From assembly GCA_030154105.1 (NCBI GenBank), contig JASKKP010000006.1, positions 30,814 through 94,813 of the forward strand: a stretch of DNA of 64,000 nucleotides. The letters are read 5' to 3'. Within the stretch, counting starts at the first letter, position 1, and the number at the start of each line of letters is the position of its first letter. Source of the DNA: Bacillota bacterium (GTDB lineage: Bacteria; Bacillota; DTU030; DUMP01). Positions 27,739 to 36,524 of this stretch are shown piece after piece. Both the position numbers and the translations under genes were made by a program. The notes under the pieces were generated by a model. The model saw nothing but the letters and a program-made list of their open reading frames with translations, was not told the origin of the DNA and ran no database searches.

Positions 27739-28134
27739 ATGGAACGGCCGATCAGGGTTTTGATCGCCAAGCCGGGCTTGGACGGGCATGACCGCGGTGC
27801 CAAAGTATTGGCGCGCGCTCTGCGCGATGCCGGTATGGAGGTTATCTACACCGGGCTGAGGCAGACACCCGAGCAAATCGTTGAGGCAGCGCTGCAAGAA
27901 GACGTGGATGTCATTGGGCTCTCTTGCCTCTCTGGGGCTCACAACCACCTCTTCCCGCGGGTTACCCAGCTACTTAAAGAAAAACAGGCTGAGGACATTT
28001 TGGTGCTGGGCGGAGGCATCATCCCCGAAGAAGATATTCCCGGCCTGCTGGCGGCCGGCATCAGTGCGGTCTTTACCCCGGGTACTCCCACTTCGGCAGT
28101 GATCGATTACATCAAGGAGCATGTGAAGCGGTGA
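27739..28134 (+). CDS. mcmA2: Methylmalonyl-CoA mutase, cobalamin-binding (small) subunit
   Basis: A 131-residue B12-binding domain with the DxHxxG motif (DGHDRGAKV; the histidine ligates cobalt), GLSCLSGAH and the LGGGIIP loop. It supplies the cofactor to the large subunit. ATG 27739 follows TAGGAGGTG. It overlaps meaB by 4 bp. Confidence 0.95.
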   Translation: MERPIRVLIAKPGLDGHDRGAKVLARALRDAGMEVIYTGLRQTPEQIVEAALQEDVDVIGLSCLSGAHNHLFPRVTQLLKEKQAEDILVLGGGIIPEEDIPGLLAAGISAVFTPGTPTSAVIDYIKEHVKR

Positions 28135-29105
28135 TCAAGGAGAAAGAAGTAAGTAACCCGAACGAATGGGCAGAACGTGTGGCCGGAGGCGACCGCCGCG
28201 CCTTGGCCCGCGTCATCAGTTTCCTCGAGAACGACGATGACCGGGGCGTGGCGGTACTCAAGGAGCTTTACGCGCGCACCGGGCGGGCCCACGTCATCGG
28301 TATTACCGGCCCGCCTGGTGCGGGAAAAAGCAGCCTGGCCGACAAGATCATCCGCGAACTGCGTTCCCAAGGTAAGACGGTGGGCGTCGTGGCCGTCGAT
28401 CCTACCAGCCCGTTTAGCGGCGGCGCCATCCTCGGAGATAGGGTGCGGATGCAGGGCTGGACGGGCGATGCCGGCGTTTATATCCGGAGCATGGGTACCC
28501 GGGGAAGCTTAGGGGGCTTGGCCCGGGCTACTTACGGTACCATCCAGCTACTCGACGCAGCCGGATTCGACTGTGTGCTGGTGGAAACCGTCGGCGTGGG
28601 GCAATCCGAAGTAGACATTGTGCGCGTAGCGGACACGGTGGTAGTTGTAGCGGTACCCGGACTAGGGGACGATATCCAGGTCAGCAAAGCCGGCATTACC
28701 GAGATCGGCGATGTTTTTGCCGTCAACAAGGCCGACCTACCTGGGAGCGAGCGGGTCGCTACCGAACTTGAGCTCATGCTGGACCTGGGAAGTCACCCCA
28801 TCTGGCGGCCGCCGGTAGTGCTTACCGTTGCCGCTACGGGGCAGGGCGTTTCTGAATTAGTGCAGGCGGTTCAGCAGCATTACCAGACGCTTCAAGAAGA
28901 GGGTAAACTTGCGGAACGCCGGCTGGCGCGGGAAAAAGAGGCCCTGCTCCTTAGGCTGGTGGAACGCGTACGGCGGGAGATCCTGTCCAGTTGGGCGGAA
29001 AGGGAGCTTACCGAGCTGTGGGCGGCCCTTTCTGCCCGGCGCCTCGATCCTTATACCCTGGAGGAAAAGCTATACAATGCCTGGAAGGGGGCGAGGGACG
29101 AATGA
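28131..29105 (+). CDS. meaB: MeaB/ArgK-type GTPase chaperone of methylmalonyl-CoA mutase
   Basis: A G3E-family P-loop GTPase that guards the mutase and gates B12 loading. Seen: [10 protein letters not shown] (Walker A, about residues 63-72), [16 protein letters not shown], the switch region [16 protein letters not shown], and NKAD. The C-terminal helical dimerisation tail is present. The length of 324 residues is normal. GTG 28131 overlaps the mutase small subunit, consistent with stoichiometric synthesis. Confidence 0.95.
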   Translation: MIKEKEVSNPNEWAERVAGGDRRALARVISFLENDDDRGVAVLKELYARTGRAHVIGITGPPGAGKSSLADKIIRELRSQGKTVGVVAVDPTSPFSGGAILGDRVRMQGWTGDAGVYIRSMGTRGSLGGLARATYGTIQLLDAAGFDCVLVETVGVGQSEVDIVRVADTVVVVAVPGLGDDIQVSKAGITEIGDVFAVNKADLPGSERVATELELMLDLGSHPIWRPPVVLTVAATGQGVSELVQAVQQHYQTLQEEGKLAERRLAREKEALLLRLVERVRREILSSWAERELTELWAALSARRLDPYTLEEKLYNAWKGARDE

Positions 29106-29503
29106 TCAAAAAGGTCGACCATATTGGAATTGCCGTGGCGGACCTCCAGAAGGCGCTTAAGCTTTACGAGGAAACGCTCGGAATTAAGTGTGCGGGTGTG
29201 GAAGAAGTGGCGGAGCAGAAGGTTCGTACCGCCTTTCTCCCCGTCGGGGATACCGAGATTGAGCTTTTAGAGTCCACCGACCCGACGAGCACGGTAGCCC
29301 GTTTCATTGAAAAACGGGGCGAAGGTATCCACCACATCGCGCTCAGAGTGGATGACATTAAAACCGCTCTAGAAAAAATGAAGGCGGCCGGGATACGCCT
29401 CTTGGACGAGGTCCCACGGCCGGGAGCCGGCGGGGCTAGGATTGCCTTCCTGCACCCTAAGGACACCGGCGGCGTACTGATCGAGCTTATCGAACGGGGT
29501 TAG
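29102..29503 (+). CDS. mce: Methylmalonyl-CoA epimerase
   Basis: A vicinal-oxygen-chelate enzyme that interconverts R- and S-methylmalonyl-CoA, needed between the mutase and the decarboxylase. The 133 residues start KKVDHIGIAV, with metal ligands in DHIGIAV, EGIHHIAL and the C-terminal GVLIELIE. ATG 29102 overlaps the meaB stop; the longer upstream frame lies inside meaB and is not used. Confidence 0.95.
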   Translation: MIKKVDHIGIAVADLQKALKLYEETLGIKCAGVEEVAEQKVRTAFLPVGDTEIELLESTDPTSTVARFIEKRGEGIHHIALRVDDIKTALEKMKAAGIRLLDEVPRPGAGGARIAFLHPKDTGGVLIELIERG

Positions 29504-29510
29504 ACCGCTC

Positions 29511-29539
29511 TTGACCCTCTATGTGGGACAAGATACAAT
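29511..29539 (+). promoter_or_regulatory. Promoter for the methylmalonyl-CoA decarboxylase operon
   Basis: TTGACC (29511-29516), 17 bp, TACAAT (29534-29539). It lies just after the epimerase stop and 30 bp before the mmdA start, so mmd genes can be transcribed separately from kor-mcm. Confidence 0.8.
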
Positions 29540-29569
29540 GAAAACAAAATGTGCCAGGAGGTGCCTAAT

Positions 29570-31114
29570 TTGCCCAAAGATGTCTTGGCCGATTTGGCTG
29601 AGCGGCGGTCTAAAATCCTGGCAGCCGGGGGAGAGAAGCGCGTTGCCAAGCAGCACGAAATGGGAAGGCTTACAGCGCGCGAGCGCATACTCCGGTTGCT
29701 AGACGAAAATAGCTTCGTGGAATTAGACATGCACGTGCGACACCGCTGTACCGAGTTCGGTATGGCGGAAGTGGAGGCGCCGGCCGAAGGGGTAATCACG
29801 GGATACGGAACGATCGATGGACGGCTGGTATACGTTTTTGCCCAGGACTTTACGGTCATCGGCGGTTCGCTGGGGGAGATGCATGCCAAAAAGATTACGA
29901 AGGTTATGGATCTGGCGCTGAAGACTGGGGCTCCGCTCATCGGCATCAACGATTCCGGCGGCGCCCGCATTCAAGAAGGGGTGGACGCGCTCTCCGGTTA
30001 CGGTCAGATCTTCTTTCGGAACACCATCGCCTCAGGAGTAATCCCCCAGCTGTCCATCATCATGGGGCCGTGCGCAGGGGGCGCAGTGTACTCGCCGGCG
30101 CTCACCGACTTTATCTTCATGGTGCAGGGCGCGAATATGTTCATCACCGGGCCCCAAGTCATTAAGGCCGTAACGGGGGAGGAAGTATCTGCCGAGGAAT
30201 TGGGCGGGGCGCTGACGCACAACCGTACCAGCGGCGTGGCGCACTTTATGGCGGCAAATGAGGACGAGTGCTTTCACCAGGTCCGGACCTTGCTCTCCTA
30301 TCTTCCCAGCAACAATCTGGAGGCGCCGCCGCGGGTGGAAAGCGGGGACCCGGTAACCAGGGCCGACCTTAGCCTACGAGAAATCGTACCGCCGGAAGCC
30401 AACCGCGCCTACGACATGCGCGATGTGATCACCCGCGTGGTAGACAACGGCATTTTCTTTGAAACCCAGAGCCAGTACGCTCCCAACATCCTTACCGGCT
30501 TTGCGCGTATTAACGGGTACAGCATCGGGATTATCGCCAATCAGCCGCGCGTGCTGGCCGGCTGCCTGGACATCAACGCTTCCGACAAAGCGGCCCGTTT
30601 CATCCGTTTTTGCGATGCCTTCAATATTCCTGTGGTAAATTTCGTCGACGTTCCTGGATTTCTGCCGGGAACGAATCAAGAGTACGGCGGTATCATTCGC
30701 CACGGGGCGAAGATGCTCTATGCCTACTCCGAGGCCACCGTGCCGAAAATTACCGTTATCGTGCGCAAGGCCTACGGCGGAGCGTACCTCGCCATGTGCA
30801 GCCGGGATTTGGGAGCAGACCAAGTATTTGCCTGGCCCGGGGCCGAGATTGCGGTAATGGGCCCGGAAGGTGCCGCCAACATCATCTTCCGTAAAGAGAT
30901 TGAGAATTCGGCCGACCCACAGGCAACGCGTGAGGAGAAAATCAACGAGTACCGGGAGCGTTTTGCCAATCCCTATATCGCGGCAGCGCGCGGATACCTG
31001 GACGATGTGATCGATCCGGCCGAGACCCGCCCGCGCCTGGCCTGTGCGCTCGAAGCACTGGCCAGTAAACGGGAAAGCCGGCCAGCGAAAAAGCACGGGA
31101 ACATCCCGGTATAG
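29570..31114 (+). CDS. mmdA: Methylmalonyl-CoA decarboxylase alpha (carboxyltransferase) subunit
   Basis: A 514-residue biotin-dependent carboxyltransferase with the two crotonase-like halves of propionyl-CoA carboxylase beta/MmdA (GRLTARERI, INDSGGARIQEG, GPCAGGAVYSP, FVDVPGFLPGT, RKAYGGAYLAM, ending KHGNIPV). It moves the carboxyl of methylmalonyl-CoA to biotin. The neighbouring membrane subunits mark it as a decarboxylase rather than a carboxylase. I chose TTG 29570 because AGGAGGTG precedes it; the ATG at 29549 would place that site inside the gene. Confidence 0.93.
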   Translation: MPKDVLADLAERRSKILAAGGEKRVAKQHEMGRLTARERILRLLDENSFVELDMHVRHRCTEFGMAEVEAPAEGVITGYGTIDGRLVYVFAQDFTVIGGSLGEMHAKKITKVMDLALKTGAPLIGINDSGGARIQEGVDALSGYGQIFFRNTIASGVIPQLSIIMGPCAGGAVYSPALTDFIFMVQGANMFITGPQVIKAVTGEEVSAEELGGALTHNRTSGVAHFMAANEDECFHQVRTLLSYLPSNNLEAPPRVESGDPVTRADLSLREIVPPEANRAYDMRDVITRVVDNGIFFETQSQYAPNILTGFARINGYSIGIIANQPRVLAGCLDINASDKAARFIRFCDAFNIPVVNFVDVPGFLPGTNQEYGGIIRHGAKMLYAYSEATVPKITVIVRKAYGGAYLAMCSRDLGADQVFAWPGAEIAVMGPEGAANIIFRKEIENSADPQATREEKINEYRERFANPYIAAARGYLDDVIDPAETRPRLACALEALASKRESRPAKKHGNIPV

Positions 31115-31131
31115 GGGCGAGGTGAAGGGAT

Positions 31132-31509
31132 TTGGAACCGAAAATCGGCGCTTTAACCCTCACCATCATCGACATGGCTGTCGTCTTCGCCGTGCTGTGG
31201 GGGCTGGCGCTGCTCATCAATCTAACCAAGTGGCTCGTCGCGCGAGAAAAGAAAGGGGAAGCCGTGGCGGTCGTCGTAACGGAAGGCGAAGAAAAGGCGG
31301 GAGAGGAGGCTGCCTCTCAGCCATGCATTGCTCCGGCTGTTCTCGCGGCCATCACGGCAGCCATAACCGCCTACCTGGGCGATGAGGGGGTTAACCTGCG
31401 CCTTAGCTCCTTCCGGCGAGTCGACCGGGCAGAAAATTGGACGGCGGCAGGGCGAATGGAAAACGTAGGTAAAGCAGGCAACATGCGGACAGGAGGTATA
31501 CTTAAGTGA
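31132..31509 (+). CDS. mmdD: Sodium-pump decarboxylase small membrane (delta/OadG-type) subunit
   Basis: A 125-residue protein with one N-terminal membrane helix (LTIIDMAVVFAVLWGLALLI), a charged linker and the conserved OadG-type tail (PAVLAAITAAITAYLG ... ENWTAAGRMENV). It anchors and assembles the decarboxylase. TTG 31132 follows GAGGTGAAGG. It overlaps the biotin-carrier gene by 4 bp. Confidence 0.85.
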   Translation: MEPKIGALTLTIIDMAVVFAVLWGLALLINLTKWLVAREKKGEAVAVVVTEGEEKAGEEAASQPCIAPAVLAAITAAITAYLGDEGVNLRLSSFRRVDRAENWTAAGRMENVGKAGNMRTGGILK

Positions 31510-31904
31510 GAAAGTTTCGCGTAACCGTGAACGGAGAAACTTACGAAGTTGAAGTGGAAGAAACAAGTGCGCCTGCGGCGGCGATGCCGGCTACACGGGT
31601 TGCCGCGCCGGCGCCTAAACCTGAGGCAACGCCGGCTCCATCTCCCCAACCGGCAGCTCCCGCCAAACCTGCCTCAAAGCCTGCTGCCGGTGCCGGCAGT
31701 ATCAAGGCGCCTATGCCGGGTAATATCCTTTCGGTGAAAGTGAAACCCGGCGATCAGGTGAAGAGCGGTCAAGTGCTTCTTACCCTGGAAGCAATGAAGA
31801 TGGAGAACGAGATATTGGCCCCACGCGACGGCATAGTGCGGAACGTTTTCGTCAGCGCCGGCCAATCTGTCAACACCGGTGATGTACTGGTCGATCTTGA
31901 GTAA
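31506..31904 (+). CDS. mmdC: Biotin carrier subunit of methylmalonyl-CoA decarboxylase
   Basis: A 132-residue biotinyl carrier. It has a short N-terminal beta segment, an alanine/proline-rich flexible linker (about 23-65), and a lipoyl/biotinyl domain with the biotin lysine in [12 protein letters not shown] 31506 overlaps the previous stop. Confidence 0.94.
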   Translation: MRKFRVTVNGETYEVEVEETSAPAAAMPATRVAAPAPKPEATPAPSPQPAAPAKPASKPAAGAGSIKAPMPGNILSVKVKPGDQVKSGQVLLTLEAMKMENEILAPRDGIVRNVFVSAGQSVNTGDVLVDLE

Positions 31905-31927
31905 TGGGCCCGCGGGGGGAGTGGGAA

Positions 31928-33046
31928 ATGAGCATCTTAGGAAACCTTGCGACCTTAGCCCAAACCACCGGCCTAGCAGGACTAACTTGGGGCAACGTGG
32001 TCATGATCTTAGTGGGGTGCACTCTCCTCTATCTGGCCATTGCCAAGGGGTTTGAACCCCTCCTCTTAATGCCCATCGGTTTTGGTTGCGTTCTGGCCAA
32101 TCTTCCCCTTACCGGGATTATGGAAGAAGGCGGGCTCCTTAGGTATCTATATTTTGGAGTCGAGCACGAGATCTTCCCACCGCTCATCTTTCTTGGAGTG
32201 GGGGCCATGACCGACTTCGGCCCCCTGCTGGCCAACCCCAGTACCATCTTGTTGGGTGCAGCGGCGCAAATCGGCGTTTTTATCGCCCTTATGGGGGCGG
32301 AGCTTTTAGGCTTCAACATTCGCGAAGCCGCTTCTATCGGCATTATCGGTGGTGCGGATGGCCCTACGGCGATTTACCTTACTATGAAACTTGCTCCGCA
32401 CCTTCTCGGCCCAATTGCTGTTGCTGCCTACTCTTACATGTCGCTCGTTCCACTCATCCAGCCGCCCATTATGCGGGCCTTAACCACGCCCCAAGAACGC
32501 CAGGTGGTTATGCAGCAGCTTCGGCCGGTATCGAAAACGGAAAGAATTCTCTTCCCTATTGTTTCTACGATTGCCGTCACTCTGCTTCTTCCAGCTATAG
32601 CCCCGCTTCTAGGAATGCTGATGTTGGGAAACCTTCTCCGGGAGAGCGGCGTAACGGAGCGCTTGTCCAAGACGGCCCAGAATGAGCTAATCAATATCAT
32701 CACCATCTTCCTGGCAACGTCAGTGGGCGCTACTATGAGCGCCGAAAGTTTCCTTAGCGCTCAGACCATCGAGATTATTTTTCTAGGCCTTCTTGCCTTT
32801 GCCGGGGGGACGGCAGGCGGTGTACTGCTCGGTAAACTTATGTATGTTCTTTCCGGCGGCAAGGTCAACCCGCTCATCGGTTCAGCCGGGGTGTCGGCCG
32901 TGCCTATGGCCGCACGCGTTGCGCAGATGGTGGGGCAGCGAGAGAACCCGAGTAACTTCCTCCTGATGCATGCCATGGGGCCGAACGTAGCCGGCGTAAT
33001 TGGAACGGCTGTGGCGGCCGGGGTGATGCTGACGCTGTTACAGTAG
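31928..33046 (+). CDS. mmdB: Sodium-translocating decarboxylase beta (membrane) subunit
   Basis: An OadB/MmdB/GcdB-type integral membrane protein that couples decarboxylation of carboxybiotin to export of sodium ions. The 372 residues hold about nine to eleven hydrophobic segments, and the conserved [14 protein letters not shown] and [13 protein letters not shown] motifs are intact. ATG 31928 follows a GGGGGGAG site; ATG 31904 overlapping the previous stop is possible. With mmdA, mmdD and mmdC it completes a four-subunit pump. Confidence 0.94.
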   Translation: MSILGNLATLAQTTGLAGLTWGNVVMILVGCTLLYLAIAKGFEPLLLMPIGFGCVLANLPLTGIMEEGGLLRYLYFGVEHEIFPPLIFLGVGAMTDFGPLLANPSTILLGAAAQIGVFIALMGAELLGFNIREAASIGIIGGADGPTAIYLTMKLAPHLLGPIAVAAYSYMSLVPLIQPPIMRALTTPQERQVVMQQLRPVSKTERILFPIVSTIAVTLLLPAIAPLLGMLMLGNLLRESGVTERLSKTAQNELINIITIFLATSVGATMSAESFLSAQTIEIIFLGLLAFAGGTAGGVLLGKLMYVLSGGKVNPLIGSAGVSAVPMAARVAQMVGQRENPSNFLLMHAMGPNVAGVIGTAVAAGVMLTLLQ

Positions 33047-33134
33047 CGCTGGCCGGGCTTTTCTGGCCTGAATATAGAGTCCACTGCCCGCATATCATAT
33101 GGCGATGAGATGCAAGCAGGGCAGGTGGTGGCGA

Positions 33135-33374
33135 ATGAATCAGGCCAGACTGGAGTTGGTGGAGTCGCTCAAGGCCGAGATCACCGGGCTTGAGGCAAAA
33201 GTTGCGAGGCTGCGCCTCGGCCGGCGCGTGCTAATGAACTTGTTGGAGCTTCTAGAGAACAGGCGCCGGGCTGAAACGGAACAGCTCACGCGGGAAGTTG
33301 CTCGCCTGAAAGAAGAGAACAGGCAACTCTCCCGGCTCCTAAGGGAAAAGAACCGGGCGCTGACCGGGTTCTAG
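33135..33374 (+). CDS. Small coiled-coil protein, unknown
   Basis: A 79-residue, highly charged, heptad-like helix throughout (LESL, EAKVARLRL, LTREVARLKEENRQLSRLL). I recognise no family. ATG 33135 follows GGTGGTGG. It lies alone between the decarboxylase operon and a PLP decarboxylase and is followed by a strong terminator. Confidence 0.6.
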   Translation: MNQARLELVESLKAEITGLEAKVARLRLGRRVLMNLLELLENRRRAETEQLTREVARLKEENRQLSRLLREKNRALTGF

Positions 33375-33420
33375 ACCTCGGCCGGCGCAGGCCGGTGCTG
33401 TTTTCTAGGTGATTTCTTGA

Positions 33421-33451
33421 CCTCCACGCCTCAGGGTGGAGGTGTTTTTTT
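33421..33451 (+). terminator. Intrinsic terminator after the coiled-coil gene
   Basis: Stem CCTCCAC/GTGGAGG (33421-33427 with 33436-33442), eight-base loop, then TG and seven T. A weaker GC-rich hairpin (CGGCC/GGCCG) with TTTT precedes it near 33379-33404. Confidence 0.9.
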
Positions 33452-33520
33452 ACGTCATGGTGGCAAATCTAGCTCTAATCCCGTGCCAACATTTTTTATG
33501 CACAACAGGCCCGTTCTATC

Positions 33521-33550
33521 TTGCATTTAGATATGGTTTATGCTTAAATA
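33521..33550 (+). promoter_or_regulatory. Likely promoter for the Orn/Lys/Arg decarboxylase
   Basis: TTGCAT (33521-33526), 18 bp, TAAATA (33545-33550), in an AT-rich stretch 31 bp before the start codon. Confidence 0.5.
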
Positions 33551-33581
33551 GACGTGTTGTCAGGGAAAGGAGTGACGCTGG

Positions 33582-35087
33582 TTGGCGACTGCCGCACAGG
33601 AAGAGACCCCTCTTTTCACGGCCTTGAAGAACTACGTGGAAGCGGGCGTGCTACCATTTCACGTACCCGGTCACAAACAGGGACGCGGCCTGCCGGAATT
33701 TACGCGCTTTGTCGGACGCAATGTCATGGCTATCGATCTCACCTGCATGGACGATTTGGACAATATCTGTAACCCACAGGGGGCCATCCGGCACGCCGAG
33801 GAGCTGGCGGCGGAGGTTTGGGGAGCAGACCATGCCCATTTCTTGGTTAACGGAACTACCTCCGGCATTCAAACCATGATCATGAGCGTTTGTGCGCCTG
33901 GGGATGAAATTATTCTGCCGCGGAACGCCCACAAGTCGGCCATCAGCGGTATCATCTTGAGCGGAGCACGGCCCATCTATATAGAACCGGAAATTGATGA
34001 CTACTTCGGCATTGCTATGGGCATCAGCACGGAGAAGGTTGTCCGGGCGCTCAAGCAGCACCCCGAGGCCAAAGCGGTATTTGTCATCAATCCCACTTAC
34101 TACGGGGTGGCTTCCCCTCTGGAAGAAATAGTGCGGGTGGCGCACGCTCATGGAGCGGCAGTCATCGTCGATGAAGCTCATGGAGCGCACTTCAACTTTC
34201 ACCCTGAGCTGCCGGTAAGCGGGGCCCAGGCTAAGGCCGACCTCATTGCCACCAGCGTTCATAAGCTGGCCGGTTCCATGACGCAAAGTTCACTACTTCT
34301 GGTCAATGAAGGGTTGGTCGATCCCAAGCGAGTCAAGGCTGTGCTCAACCTGACTCAGACCACCAGCCCTTCGTATGTACTCCTGGCGTCGCTCGATATG
34401 GCCCGCAAACAAATGGCCCTAAAGGGCACCGAGTTGGTGGCCAAGGCCCTGCGGCTGGCGCGCTGGGTACGGGCGGAACTGGCTCAGGTACCCGGCCTAA
34501 CCCTCCTGGATGAAACGGTGCTGAACGGTGCCGGCTGTTACGCCTTCGACCCGACAAAAATCGTCGTTAACGCGCGTGAACTGGGCCTTTCGGGCTACGA
34601 GTTGGAAAAGCTGATGCGCGAGCACTTCGGCATCCAGGCCGAGCTTTCGGACCTTTACAACGTGCTGTTTCTTATCACCTTTGGCGACAACTGGTATTTA
34701 GTGCGGCGCTTAGTGGAAGCCCTTAAGGCCATTGCGGCGGAACGGGAGCGCCTAAACGTGGTAAAATATCCCACCAAACTTCCCGAGCTGCCGGAACAGG
34801 TGTTGTCGCCGGAAGAGGCTTTTTACAGCGAAACGCGGGTGGTGCCCCTTGAGGAGGCCGAAGGCGAGATCAGCGCCGAGATGATCATGGCCTACCCGCC
34901 GGGTATCCCTTTGATTTGCCCGGGCGAGCGGCTGAACAGGGAGATAATCGACTACATCAACATTCTGAAGCGCGAACAACTGAACCTGCAAGGTACGGAG
35001 GATCCGACGGTTTCTCAGATCAAGGTGGTCAAGAGCTGCTTAACGCTCGCCAGGCCCCGTGTTAATCTGGCGCAACACGTGGGTTAG
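33582..35087 (+). CDS. Orn/Lys/Arg family PLP decarboxylase (SpeA/YaaO-like)
   Basis: A fold-I PLP decarboxylase acting on a basic amino acid. The 501 residues show FHVPGHKQGRG near the N-terminus, VNGTTSGIQ, DEAHGAHF, and the Schiff-base lysine in SVHKLAGSMTQSS. The size (~490 in Bacillus SpeA/YaaO) and the lack of the N-terminal wing domain place it in the Gram-positive group; arginine versus lysine cannot be decided. TTG 33582 follows AAAGGAG. Confidence 0.9.
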   Translation: MATAAQEETPLFTALKNYVEAGVLPFHVPGHKQGRGLPEFTRFVGRNVMAIDLTCMDDLDNICNPQGAIRHAEELAAEVWGADHAHFLVNGTTSGIQTMIMSVCAPGDEIILPRNAHKSAISGIILSGARPIYIEPEIDDYFGIAMGISTEKVVRALKQHPEAKAVFVINPTYYGVASPLEEIVRVAHAHGAAVIVDEAHGAHFNFHPELPVSGAQAKADLIATSVHKLAGSMTQSSLLLVNEGLVDPKRVKAVLNLTQTTSPSYVLLASLDMARKQMALKGTELVAKALRLARWVRAELAQVPGLTLLDETVLNGAGCYAFDPTKIVVNARELGLSGYELEKLMREHFGIQAELSDLYNVLFLITFGDNWYLVRRLVEALKAIAAERERLNVVKYPTKLPELPEQVLSPEEAFYSETRVVPLEEAEGEISAEMIMAYPPGIPLICPGERLNREIIDYINILKREQLNLQGTEDPTVSQIKVVKSCLTLARPRVNLAQHVG

Positions 35088-35100
35088 AGAACGGGGCACT

Positions 35101-35132
35101 CGGTCGGCATTTTGTCTGCCGGCCGGCTTTTT
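35101..35132 (+). terminator. Intrinsic terminator after the PLP decarboxylase
   Basis: Nine-base-pair stem CGGTCGGCA/TGCCGGCCG with one G-T pair (35101-35109 with 35117-35125), then GC and five T. Confidence 0.88.
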
Positions 35133-35140
35133 GTTATAAT
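35112..35140 (+). promoter_or_regulatory. Promoter for miaB-mutSL
   Basis: TTGTCT (35112-35117), 17 bp, TATAAT (35135-35140). The -35 lies in the loop and right arm of the upstream terminator, so the two signals share sequence. Confidence 0.65.
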
Positions 35141-35170
35141 AGGAATAGGTTTCGGGAAGGATGGTCTGAA

Positions 35171-36502
35171 GTGGTACAAGGCAAGTACCTACTTAAAGTC
35201 GCAGGTTGCCAGATGAGCTTTCACGATGCCGAGGTATTGGCCGGCCTCCTGACCCGGGCCGGTTATACGGAGACGACTGATCCTGCTGAGGCCGATGTAA
35301 TTATCTTCCAGACCTGCTGCGTCCGGGAAAGGGCCGAACGTAAGATCTACGGGAAACTCGACGAACTGCGCAGGCTAAAACGGATTAAGCCGGACCTGAT
35401 CATAGGGATGGCGGGTTGTTTGGCCCAAAAGGACAAGGAGAAGGTCTTTGAACGGTGCCCGCACGTGGATTTCGTTTTAGGGACGCAGCGTTTGGGAGAC
35501 CTGCCGGAGATATTGGCCGCCTTGCGCGAGGGTTCGAGCGGCATAGTAGCTGTTGATGAAGAAGCGAACCTTGAAGGCCTGCCGATGCGGCGGGCAGACG
35601 GGGTACGGGCCTACGTGAACGTGAGCTACGGCTGTAATAATTTCTGCACTTACTGCATTGTGCCTTACGTGCGCGGCCCGGAGCGGAGCCGCCAGCCGGA
35701 AGCAATTCTCGCCGAAGTTGAGGAAGCTGTGCGCGAAGGTTACCCGGAGGTCATGCTGCTCGGGCAGAATGTGAACACTTATGGCCGCGATCTCGCCGAG
35801 CCTGTGTCCTTTGCCTGGCTGCTGCGAGCGGTGGACAAGGTGGACGGCTTGGTGCGGGTACGGTATACGACTTCGCACCCGCGCGATTTCACGGAAGACA
35901 TCATCCGGGCCGTTAAAGATACGAGAAAAGTGTGCGAACACTTTCACCTCCCGCTGCAGGCAGGCAGCGATAGAATCCTCGCCCGCATGAACCGCGGCTA
36001 TACCGCCGAGCATTACCTTAGGCTCATCGAAAAAATCCGCTCCCTCATCCCCGAGGCCAGCATAACCACTGATCTTATTGTGGGTTTCCCCGGGGAAACG
36101 GAGGAGGACTTTCAGGCCACGCTCGAGATGGTGGAGAAAGTGCGCTTCGATGCCGCCTATACTTTCATGTTTTCCCCCCGCGAAGGAACGGCTGCGGCCG
36201 CCTTACCGGAACAGGTTCCGGTGGCGACGAAGAAGGAGCGCTTAAGCCGCTTAAACGAGCTGCAGGAGCGCATCAGCCGGGAGCAAAACGAACCTTTGGT
36301 GGGGAAAACCTTGGAAGTTTTGGTTGAAGGTCCGAGCAAGAATAACCCGTGCATGCTGGCCGGACGCACGCGCACCAATAAGCTTGTTCACTTTCCCGGG
36401 CCAGAAAACCTGCGCGGTAAACTGGCTTTGGTGCATATTGAGCGCGCTTCCAGCTGGACGCTACAGGGAGTGCTGGCTGATGATGACCGAGACCAGGGCT
36501 GA
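35171..36502 (+). CDS. miaB: tRNA-2-methylthio-N6-dimethylallyladenosine synthase MiaB
   Basis: Radical-SAM methylthiotransferase acting on A37 of tRNAs already isopentenylated by MiaA. The UPF0004 domain has AGCQMSFHDAE, QTCCVRERA and AGCLAQKD cysteines, the radical-SAM motif CNNFCTYC starts near residue 155, VGFPGETEEDF follows, and a TRAM domain ends it. The length is 443 residues. miaA lies 4.5 kb downstream in the same direction, so both steps of the modification are encoded together with mismatch repair. Confidence 0.95.
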   Translation: MVQGKYLLKVAGCQMSFHDAEVLAGLLTRAGYTETTDPAEADVIIFQTCCVRERAERKIYGKLDELRRLKRIKPDLIIGMAGCLAQKDKEKVFERCPHVDFVLGTQRLGDLPEILAALREGSSGIVAVDEEANLEGLPMRRADGVRAYVNVSYGCNNFCTYCIVPYVRGPERSRQPEAILAEVEEAVREGYPEVMLLGQNVNTYGRDLAEPVSFAWLLRAVDKVDGLVRVRYTTSHPRDFTEDIIRAVKDTRKVCEHFHLPLQAGSDRILARMNRGYTAEHYLRLIEKIRSLIPEASITTDLIVGFPGETEEDFQATLEMVEKVRFDAAYTFMFSPREGTAAAALPEQVPVATKKERLSRLNELQERISREQNEPLVGKTLEVLVEGPSKNNPCMLAGRTRTNKLVHFPGPENLRGKLALVHIERASSWTLQGVLADDDRDQG

Positions 36503-36524
36503 TCGGGAGAAGGAGGCGTGACTG

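Noticed and set aside
30374..31096. 240-codon frame antisense to mmdA
   Set aside because: Composition mirrors the complementary coding strand; the mmdA protein is unambiguous.
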